From: CAYNEO01 sp964396245
GTDB taxonomy: Bacteria > Zixibacteria > MSB-5A5 > GN15 > FEB-12
Direction of reading: 5' to 3'
DNA length: 64,000 nucleotides
Assembly: GCA_964396245.1 (NCBI GenBank)
Contig: CAYNEO010000004.1
Coordinates: forward strand, 1-64,000
The notes under the pieces: generated by a model
Databases searched by the model: none
Seen by the model: only the letters and a program-made list of their open reading frames with translations
Told to the model about the DNA's origin: nothing
In this document: piece by piece, positions 17,701 to 24,535 of the stretch
Layout: the number at the start of each line of letters is the position of its first letter
Position numbering within the stretch: the stretch's first letter is position 1
Position numbers and translations under genes: made by a program

Positions 17701-18999
17701 TTATTTTCCTTCTCTCAGTTCAGGCGATCCGACTGCGTAATAGTAGTTACTCATGGCTATATGGTATTCAGCCTCGGCCGCCGCCAGGGACGCCTCGGCG
17801 GCAGTCAGGTTGGCGTCTATTTCCAGCAGGTGATTGGTCGAGAGGGCTCCCTGGTCGTGTTTCATCTTTGCCAGGCGATAGTTGTTACTGCTGATCGTGT
17901 ACTGCTGATGAGCGTTACGGTATCTCTCGTATGCCAGCTTGACCTGTTCGATTGCGAGTTTTACCCCCCGATTGAGTTGTTCGGCCACATTGTCGCGCTG
18001 CTGACGGGAAGCTTCCAGATTCCATCGAGCCTGACTCGACTTGTGGACCGTCTTTCCAAAGAGATTGAACGACCAGGACAGCGTGGCGCCGACTGTGAAG
18101 TAGTCGTTCCAGGTGTTGTTAAACCGGTCGAGATTCGGTTTACCGTAAGAGTAGCCGCCGAATGCCGAGACAGTGGGGAAGTAATTTGCCTTGCTCAGCT
18201 TGACCGATGACTGACTCATCTTTACGCCCATGTCGGCGGCCATTAATTCCGGTTTGTCCGAGGCCACGGTCGATGTCAGCTCAACCGGTTCGGGAGACGG
18301 GAGCTCAGTCGTGAGGGTGAGACTTTCATCAGCCGGCAATCCGAGCAAAACATCAAGCCTGATTTCGGATGACCGTCGGTCGGATTCGGCCCGCTTAACA
18401 CCAAACTCGGCGTTCGAAACAGCCAGTTGCGCCTCGAGGATATCGACCGAGTCGGCGACCCCGCCGGCGAACGCCGAATCGACATCGGCGGCGATTACCC
18501 GGGCCCGTTTCAGCGCGGCGTTGGCGGCGTCCAACGTACGGTCCATGCGGTACAGACCGAGATACTCGACCCGGGTGAGATGATATAATTGATCGATATC
18601 CGTCTGTTCCAGAGCCTGGTAATAATCCCGGGTGGCCTTCGCGAGGTTGATTCCACCGCTGATTCTCCCGCCGGTGAACAAGGGCATGGTGAGGCGCAAA
18701 TCAGTCTGGTAGTTGTCCTTCGTGCCCACTTCGCGGGTCAGTTGGAAATTGGGGGGAATATTAATGTCCAGGGTCGGCACGTAGCTGATATACTGCGCTC
18801 TCGCATCGGCTGACAAAGTCGGATATCGTTCCGACCTGGCCGCGTTCAGCGCCGACTCGGCGGCTTCCCGTTCCGCCGCAGCTTTCTTCAGGCTGTAGGC
18901 ATGCTGTCGGGCGAGAGTGTAGGCATCGCCGAGTGAAAGATCACGCGCACTCGCGGATACCGTGGTTACAATCAGTAAGAGGAGAATCACATATTTCAT
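17701..18999 (-). CDS. TolC-family outer-membrane efflux protein
   Basis: A 432-residue outer-membrane factor with a signal peptide (residues 1-18, ending SASA). It has two repeats of long coiled-coil helices (for example around ARQHAYSLKKAAAEREAAES and, in the second half, IEQVKLAYERYRNAHQQY), separated by strands that build the barrel. The conserved L-P-L/M-P-L-F-type SLSL block appears as LRLTMPLFTGGRI and LSWSFNLFGKTV. The protein ends with the YYAVGSP-like tail common to the family. Its start overlaps the tetR stop by four bases, and the fusion-protein gene follows after one base. It should be the exit duct of the exporter encoded by the operon. Confidence 0.93.
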   Translation of the reverse strand: MKYVILLLLIVTTVSASARDLSLGDAYTLARQHAYSLKKAAAEREAAESALNAARSERYPTLSADARAQYISYVPTLDINIPPNFQLTREVGTKDNYQTDLRLTMPLFTGGRISGGINLAKATRDYYQALEQTDIDQLYHLTRVEYLGLYRMDRTLDAANAALKRARVIAADVDSAFAGGVADSVDILEAQLAVSNAEFGVKRAESDRRSSEIRLDVLLGLPADESLTLTTELPSPEPVELTSTVASDKPELMAADMGVKMSQSSVKLSKANYFPTVSAFGGYSYGKPNLDRFNNTWNDYFTVGATLSWSFNLFGKTVHKSSQARWNLEASRQQRDNVAEQLNRGVKLAIEQVKLAYERYRNAHQQYTISSNNYRLAKMKHDQGALSTNHLLEIDANLTAAEASLAAAEAEYHIAMSNYYYAVGSPELREGK

Positions 19000-19640
19000 T
19001 GTTTTCTCACTTTCAATCCATACAAGAACAGATCAACGACAGCCTGCTTTCTTTCGGTGATAAACCGTTTGGTATTATCAACTTTGAGTAATTTGTTAGC
19101 GACCGGGGCGACAAGGGAATAACCGACATTGAGCAGAATAAATGACAGGACCGCCTGACGGGGATCAACGGGTCGCAGGGTGCCGTCTTTGACACCCTCC
19201 GACAGCCTCGCTTGGAGCACCCCGGGCAGCCCGGACGCCGACAGCATCTCGGTGATCATATCCAGCACTTCGTCGCGCGGATTGGCCAGCTCGCGGAGAA
19301 TGATCGGACGAATAAGCGAATGCCTGGTCAGCAACTGCGAATACGTTTCGGCGATCTTGTCCAGAAGTTCCTCAATCGACTGAGAGGAATCGAGGTGCTC
19401 CTTGAAACGATCGCTGATTTCAGCGAAAAAGGAACCGATTACTTCCCGATACAGGTTTTCCTTTGAAGAGAAATGATAGTAGATCATCGCCTTATTGACG
19501 ATCGCCTTGCGGGCAATACGGTCTACTCGGGCACCGGCTAAGCCGTAGATGGAGAACTCGTCGCGGGCTGCATCGATAATCCGATCGCGGGTGTTCATCG
19601 ACGAGTTTGAATCCGTCGCCTGTTTTTGATTTCTGCTCAT
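18996..19640 (-). CDS. TetR-family repressor (CecR-like) of the exporter operon
   Basis: A 214-residue transcription regulator. The N-terminal helix-turn-helix (about residues 18-62) reads RDRIIDAARDEFSIYGLAGA then IARKAIVNKAMIYYHFSSK, the TetR signature. The C-terminal half is a ligand-binding helical bundle. It is the first gene of the exporter operon, and the pumped compound is the likely inducer, as with CecR ahead of ybhGFSR in E. coli. A 30-bp palindrome covers the region between its -10 box and the start codon, which predicts autoregulation. No other TetR gene is nearby. The operon order tetR, tolC, fusion protein, ATPase, ATPase, permease, permease is continuous with overlaps. Confidence 0.93.
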   Translation of the reverse strand: MSRNQKQATDSNSSMNTRDRIIDAARDEFSIYGLAGARVDRIARKAIVNKAMIYYHFSSKENLYREVIGSFFAEISDRFKEHLDSSQSIEELLDKIAETYSQLLTRHSLIRPIILRELANPRDEVLDMITEMLSASGLPGVLQARLSEGVKDGTLRPVDPRQAVLSFILLNVGYSLVAPVANKLLKVDNTKRFITERKQAVVDLFLYGLKVRKQ

Positions 19641-19652
19641 AACTAACTATAA

Positions 19653-19682
19653 GGTTAAACTAACCGTTTGGTTAATTTAACC
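19653..19682. promoter_or_regulatory. 30-bp palindromic operator of the TetR regulator
   Basis: The half-site GGTTAAActAACC is mirrored by GGTTAaTTTAACC around a GTTT centre; 28 of 30 positions are symmetrical. It lies between the start codon of tetR (19640) and the -10 box, overlapping the latter. This is the placement expected for a repressor that controls its own operon. Confidence 0.8.
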
Positions 19683-19701
19683 AATATAACCATTATGTCA
19701 A
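19674..19701 (-). promoter_or_regulatory. Promoter of the tetR-exporter operon
   Basis: On the minus strand a perfect -35 TTGACA (19696-19701) is followed after 16 bases by TAAATT (19674-19679), a four-of-six -10 match. The -10 lies inside the palindromic operator. Confidence 0.6.
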
Positions 19702-19776
19702 CGACAATGTTTCAGGATACCCGCGCTTTTTCTGCTATGGTCTAGCTAACTGATTGTTGTCCAATTGGATAAATTT

Positions 19777-21837
19777 TCACATGAACTTGTGAAAGAACCC
19801 GAATCCCAGTCCCAGATAGATATACCTGACAAATCTGGCCGCCACCATCGTTACCCAGAATAGCGCCGGCGGGAACCGTTTCAAGCCGCAGGCGGCATAG
19901 AACACATCGCACGGGAGGGGCGATGCCGTGCCCAGAAAGAGAAAGAGTGTAACCACCGAGCGCGACCGACCATGCGCCCACGGATGCTTCTGCAACTGTG
20001 GGAATTTGCGCTTGAGCCAGTCCGTCTGTCCGAAATACCGTCCGAGCATGAACGTCACAAACGAACCGGTCGCCGAACCCAGGGCCATCACGATAGCAAG
20101 ATGAAAGATATTGTACCCCATCGCTACGCCGACAAGCGCGTATCCCCAGATGGGCAAAGCCAGCGGAGTGCTGCTCACAGCCGTCAGTAGTAAAAGCAGC
20201 AGATCGACCTTTCCCTGTCCGTAGGTTTGCATCAGGGTCTGGCCGAATCCGAAAATATCGTCTTTGAAGATGCCGGTGATTACCATTCCCATCACGATGA
20301 TGCCGACCGTGATGCCAATGGATATCCAGTTGGCCTTGCCCTTTTTGGTTACCGGTTCCTCCTCCGCAACGGCGGGTGGATTGACAGCTTCATCAGTGGT
20401 CCCTGGTGATGAGCCGTTTCGAACTGCCAGCAGACGGCCGTCGAACGGCCGCGTAGGATTCTTGCCGGTCAGATTGAGGATGGTGGGAACGATATCGTAA
20501 TTATATACATACTCATCTTCCACCGGCACGCTCAACGCAAGCGGGACATGCATGTGCTCGCGATGCAGGGACCCGTGGGAGCTGTGATGTTCGGGGTCCT
20601 CGTGCTGAAGCCGGAGATCGTAGGACGGATCACTGGACAATAAGAGGTCGCCGCTTCGTTCGCTGGAGAACAACATGAACGCCTGGTTGACTGCATCGGG
20701 ATAGGCCGAGTGGAACGTCTTTTCGAACAGCTCTTGTTTGCCGAAGTAGCCGACCGGGTGATCCGGCAGGGGAGGCTGACCTTCGGTGGTGATAGCGTAC
20801 CCATCCCCATTGGTTTCCGCCCACAGCCTGCCGCGTGGTCCGACGAACACAATTCCGCCGTTATGTGCACGCGCCACGGCAAATGACATTCCCTCCGTTT
20901 TAATCAGGCTGTCGAGAAGCTTCGACACGCGGTTGTCGGTCAGCATTTCTTCGTAACGCCAGTTGGCCCCCCATCGGTCGCCCCGTTTGAAATACAATTG
21001 CGCCATGGCGTTGCCGCTTTCCATCACGGCGCTGTCCATCTGTCGCCGATACAGTTTCGGGTAATAATACGGCGTGAATCCGTGCTCCTTGACAATATCG
21101 ACCAGCGGAATATGGACTGTCGTGGCGCTCAACCCGTGATCCGAGACCACCGCAAGTACCGTCTCATCGTAGATCCCTCTCTCCTTGAGCAGATCAGCAA
21201 TGTTGCCTATGGCCTTATCGATATTCTTATAGGCCCCTATGGTACGATGATCGAAGGGGTCGTACAGGTGTGAGTACTCGTCGATGCCGAAAAACGTAGC
21301 CACGATACATTCACTTCCTGAGCGGATTCGTTTCAGGATATTTCGCTCGATCATCTGATCGATAGGCCCCCAGTTGTCGGTCTTGTGGGCGCGGACAACA
21401 TGGTACAGACGGCGCACGATAATCTTGTACAGCCGTTGATTCTTGCAGAAAGTCACCGGTTCGAGTATGGCGGCCGGTTTGTCAAAGTATTCGAAGAGCG
21501 ATGTTGACTTGTCGACATCCATATCGGCGCCGAGAAACAACCCGAGCGGTGAGTTCAGACTCCGGTGTCGGTTGAGACTGCGGCGCTTCGTATCATGGAC
21601 GTCACGAGACAGCCAGCGATAGCCCGGGACATTGGCGGTGCCGGGGTGAATGCCGGATACAAAGGGTATATGCGCCGGGCCGGTAGTACTGGGAAAGACG
21701 GTAAGGGCAGTGCGGTAACAGCCCCGGTCGGTGATGTGCCGGGTGATGTTCGGCAATTCACCGGAATCCAGAAGCTGTTTCATCAGATCGGCTCTCGCAC
21801 CATCGGCCACGAGAACTATGCATCGAGAATACAACAT
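19777..21837 (-). CDS. Alkaline-phosphatase-superfamily phosphodiesterase fused to a VTT/DedA-like membrane domain
   Basis: A 686-residue fusion. Residues 1 to about 470 are a type I phosphodiesterase/nucleotide pyrophosphatase-like domain: VLVADGARAD (metal Asp), FPSTTGPAHIPFVSG (nucleophile Thr/Ser region), GIDEYSHLYD (Asp and His), VVSDHGLSAT (Asp-His) and HREHMHVPLA (last metal His). A Pro/Glu-rich linker (about 500-530) leads to helix ISIGITVGIIVMGMVITG. Then comes a VTT/SNARE-associated domain with TPLALPIWGYALVG, ALGSATGSFVTF and MLGRYFG, the DedA-like re-entrant motifs. DedA/VTT proteins move lipid carriers, so the pair may hydrolyse and flip a phospholipid or polyprenyl phosphate; that is inference. 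ATG 21837 is preferred, since the open frame upstream of it has no similarity. Confidence 0.85.
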   Translation of the reverse strand: MLYSRCIVLVADGARADLMKQLLDSGELPNITRHITDRGCYRTALTVFPSTTGPAHIPFVSGIHPGTANVPGYRWLSRDVHDTKRRSLNRHRSLNSPLGLFLGADMDVDKSTSLFEYFDKPAAILEPVTFCKNQRLYKIIVRRLYHVVRAHKTDNWGPIDQMIERNILKRIRSGSECIVATFFGIDEYSHLYDPFDHRTIGAYKNIDKAIGNIADLLKERGIYDETVLAVVSDHGLSATTVHIPLVDIVKEHGFTPYYYPKLYRRQMDSAVMESGNAMAQLYFKRGDRWGANWRYEEMLTDNRVSKLLDSLIKTEGMSFAVARAHNGGIVFVGPRGRLWAETNGDGYAITTEGQPPLPDHPVGYFGKQELFEKTFHSAYPDAVNQAFMLFSSERSGDLLLSSDPSYDLRLQHEDPEHHSSHGSLHREHMHVPLALSVPVEDEYVYNYDIVPTILNLTGKNPTRPFDGRLLAVRNGSSPGTTDEAVNPPAVAEEEPVTKKGKANWISIGITVGIIVMGMVITGIFKDDIFGFGQTLMQTYGQGKVDLLLLLLTAVSSTPLALPIWGYALVGVAMGYNIFHLAIVMALGSATGSFVTFMLGRYFGQTDWLKRKFPQLQKHPWAHGRSRSVVTLFLFLGTASPLPCDVFYAACGLKRFPPALFWVTMVAARFVRYIYLGLGFGFFHKFM

Positions 21838-22118
21838 CGCCCTTCCATTCTGTGCGGCGGCCCGAGTCCGAGATGTTAAGCAGGGAGTATACCGTTTTGA
21901 CGTCGGTTTGGCAACGACTTTGGCCGTACCGGAATCTTTGAAAAAGGCGCTCGAGCCCCTGCCCGAGGCGTCTGCAGGTAAGATACGACTTTTCATCCTT
22001 CTTCCAGAGTGTTTTTTCGGACAGATTGTTCCCATCCACTGGTTGAATGGTTGCTGCTGAAACAAGAAAGCCGTTGAAAGCACGGACTTATTGTACTATT
22101 TTTGCGGGCGGTATTAAT

Positions 22119-22772
22119 ATGCAGAAACAGCCGATACGGATATTCATCGTTGACAGTCAGAGCCTCTTTCGCGAGGGATTGGTGGCACTCTTCATGCAGG
22201 AGGAGGATTTCGAGATTGTCGGCAACGGCAGCACCGGCACGGAGGCTGTGGAGCAGACGGCGGTGCTGAATCCTGATGTCATCATCATGAATGTCATCCT
22301 GCCGATCCTCGACGGAATCTCGGCCGCGCGACGGATAAAAGAGCGGCACCCGCGGACCGAGATCGTCTTCCTCTCAGAGAGTCATAACGAAGAACAACTG
22401 CGGGGCGCTTTCGAGAGCGGGGCGCGCTGTTTTCTTTTCAAAGACAGCAGTTTCGAGGAGCTGATTTACGCTGTCAAGAAAGCAGCACAGGGAGACTATT
22501 ACATTTCCGGCCCGGCCAGCCAGGACCTGGTGGCTGAGTACGTGCGTCCATTGGTAAACTCGCAACGACCCGGCGGACTGATGACGCCCAGGGAACGTGA
22601 AATCGCCCGGTTACTCGCCGATGGTTACTCGACCAAGGAGGTGGCCGATGTCCTGAACATCAGCCCAAAGACGGCCGAGACGCACCGGGCGTCGATTATG
22701 AAAAAGCTCAATGCACGCAACGTGACCGATATAGTCAAGTACTGCATCCGTAATCATATTATTGAACCGTAG
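22119..22772 (+). CDS. NarL/LuxR-family regulator with a degenerate receiver domain
   Basis: A 217-residue DNA-binding regulator. Residues 5-122 have the CheY fold. Phosphorylation sites are altered: Asp-Asp of the acidic pocket is D12-S13, and the phospho-acceptor is N58 (IIMNVILP in place of the usual MD). Ser86 and Lys108 are kept. The C-terminal LuxR helix-turn-helix (about residues 153-214) is intact: LMTPREREIARLLADGYSTK, VADVLNISPKTAETHRASIM. A receiver without its Asp is usually controlled by ligand, protein contact or amount of protein rather than by a kinase. ATG 22119 matches the family start; an in-frame start 24 codons earlier lacks similarity. It is divergent from the phosphodiesterase-VTT gene and precedes gdhA by 266 bases. 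Confidence 0.9.
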   Translation: MQKQPIRIFIVDSQSLFREGLVALFMQEEDFEIVGNGSTGTEAVEQTAVLNPDVIIMNVILPILDGISAARRIKERHPRTEIVFLSESHNEEQLRGAFESGARCFLFKDSSFEELIYAVKKAAQGDYYISGPASQDLVAEYVRPLVNSQRPGGLMTPREREIARLLADGYSTKEVADVLNISPKTAETHRASIMKKLNARNVTDIVKYCIRNHIIEP

Positions 22773-22870
22773 ATAATCAAACCCATGCACTTATAATAAG
22801 CGCAAATCGGTACAAAACTCCCCGTTTTTTCTCCATAATCGGCGCATAACTACCCACTAATACTTTCGTA

Positions 22871-22890
22871 AATGGGGTTTTCTCCCCATT
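22871..22890. promoter_or_regulatory. Dyad overlapping the -35 of the gdhA promoter (candidate operator)
   Basis: AATGGGG (22871-22877) is mirrored by CCCCATT (22884-22890) around a six-base centre. The last two bases are the first two of the gdhA -35 box. It has no T run that would make it a terminator. The position suits a regulator that competes with or recruits RNA polymerase. Confidence 0.4.
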
Positions 22891-22917
22891 GCCGGGAAAT
22901 TACCTCCCGCCTATACT
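22889..22917 (+). promoter_or_regulatory. Probable sigma-70 promoter of gdhA
   Basis: TTGCCG (22889-22894), a 17-base spacer, then TATACT (22912-22917). Transcription would start near 22924, giving a leader of about 115 bases before the start codon. Confidence 0.6.
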
Positions 22918-23038
22918 AATAATGAAGCCCTCTCAAAAACCGGAGGAGAATGCCTATCCCGGCAAAACCGCCGCGACCGGCTAAAGACCGAATACAATTC
23001 TCTAGCATACATCTTAACCCTAAAAGGAGTAGTGTGTA

Positions 23039-24442
23039 ATGGCAGACAAAATTGGCGATGTCAGAGTTGACACCAGGACCACCGGCGTCACTTTCGTAAG
23101 TGACCTGATGGCCGATGTCAAAGCCAAGAATCCGGCCGAGCCGGAATTTCACCAGGCAGTGCAGGAAGTGGCCGAGTCGCTGGTGAAGGTGCTCGACCGT
23201 CACCCGGAATATCGCAAGGCCCGGATTCTCGAGCGCATTATCGAGCCGGAACGCGTTATTATGTTCCGCGTACCGTGGGTCGATGATCAGGGCGAGGTGC
23301 AGGTCAACCGCGGTTTCCGCATCGAAATGAACAGCGCAATCGGACCGTACAAGGGCGGTCTTCGCTTCCACCCCTCGGTCAACCTCGGCATCCTCAAGTT
23401 CCTCGCTTTCGAGCAGGTGTTCAAGAACAGCCTGACGACGCTTCCGATGGGCGGCGGTAAGGGCGGATCCGATTTCGATCCCAAGGGCAAAAGCGACATG
23501 GAAGTGATGCGTTTCTGCCAGAGCTTCATGACCGAGCTGAATCGTCACATCGGTCCGAACACCGACGTCCCTGCCGGTGATATCGGTGTCGGCGGTCGCG
23601 AAATCGGTTTCCTGTTTGGCCAGTACAAGCGTATCCGCAACGAGTTCACCGGCGTTCTGACCGGCAAGGGCATGAACTGGGGCGGTTCACTGATTCGTCC
23701 GGAGGCTACCGGCTATGGTGCGGTGTACTTTGCGGCCAATATGCTCGCCACCCGCAACGAGACGCTCGAAGGCAAGACCTGCCTCGTCTCCGGAAGCGGT
23801 AACGTGGCGCAGTATACGATCGAGAAGCTGCTCGATCTCGGCGCTAAGACAGTGACCTGTTCGGACTCCGGCGGTTACATCTACGATCCGGCCGGTATCG
23901 ACCGCGACAAACTGGCCTTCATCATGGACCTCAAGAACGTCCGCCGCGGACGGATCAAAGAGTACGCCGACCAGTACAAAGATGCGACCTATACGCCGGT
24001 CGATCCGAGTCTGGACTACAACCAGCTCTGGAACCACAAGGCCGAGTGCGCTTTCCCGAGTGCAACGCAGAACGAGATCAACGGCAAGGACGCGCAGAAC
24101 CTGGCCAACAACGGCGTCTATGTCGTCTCCGAGGGCGCGAACATGCCGACCACCCCGGACGGCGTGAATCTGTTTATCGACAGGAAGGTTCTCTACGGTC
24201 CCGGTAAGGCGGCGAACGCCGGCGGCGTGGCGGTCTCAGGTCTCGAGATGGCCCAAAACAGCATGCGCTACGCCTGGACTCGCGATGAGGTCGACCAGCG
24301 CCTGGCCCAGATTATGAAGAACATTCACGACACCTCCATGGTCGCCTCCGAGCGGTACAGCTCCGCGGGCAACTACGTGGACGGCGCCAATATCGCCGGC
24401 TTCATCAAGGTGGCCGACGCCATGATGGATCAGGGCATCTAA
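23039..24442 (+). CDS. gdhA: Glutamate dehydrogenase (hexameric, NADP-type small class)
   Basis: A 467-residue cytosolic enzyme that interconverts 2-oxoglutarate plus ammonia and glutamate. Substrate-site blocks: GPYKGGLRFHPSVN, LPMGGGKGGSDFDPKGKS (catalytic Lys region) and FCQSFMTEL. Cofactor domain: CLVSGSGNVAQYTIEKLLDLGA. The length and the GGKGGSDFDPKGKSD block match the bacterial NADP-dependent class I enzymes. Acidic residues expected for NAD in the second strand are not present at the LGAKTVTCSDSGG position; NADP use is therefore likely but not proven. AAGGAG precedes the ATG. A strong terminator follows directly, so the gene is a single transcription unit. A dyad overlapping its promoter suggests nitrogen or redox regulation. 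Confidence 0.97.
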   Translation: MADKIGDVRVDTRTTGVTFVSDLMADVKAKNPAEPEFHQAVQEVAESLVKVLDRHPEYRKARILERIIEPERVIMFRVPWVDDQGEVQVNRGFRIEMNSAIGPYKGGLRFHPSVNLGILKFLAFEQVFKNSLTTLPMGGGKGGSDFDPKGKSDMEVMRFCQSFMTELNRHIGPNTDVPAGDIGVGGREIGFLFGQYKRIRNEFTGVLTGKGMNWGGSLIRPEATGYGAVYFAANMLATRNETLEGKTCLVSGSGNVAQYTIEKLLDLGAKTVTCSDSGGYIYDPAGIDRDKLAFIMDLKNVRRGRIKEYADQYKDATYTPVDPSLDYNQLWNHKAECAFPSATQNEINGKDAQNLANNGVYVVSEGANMPTTPDGVNLFIDRKVLYGPGKAANAGGVAVSGLEMAQNSMRYAWTRDEVDQRLAQIMKNIHDTSMVASERYSSAGNYVDGANIAGFIKVADAMMDQGI

Positions 24443-24473
24443 GTCTTGATCGCATCGAAAGTTCCGATCGAAA

Positions 24474-24503
24474 ACGGAGTGGCATTTCGCCGCTCCGTTT
24501 TTT
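24474..24503 (+). terminator. Intrinsic terminator of gdhA
   Basis: ACGGAGTGGC (24474-24483) and GCCGCTCCGT (24489-24498) pair around ATTTC, followed by TTTTTT. It begins 31 bases after the gdhA stop. Confidence 0.93.
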
Positions 24504-24535
24504 ATGTTACCATCGCGGTATAAATCAGTGGAATA

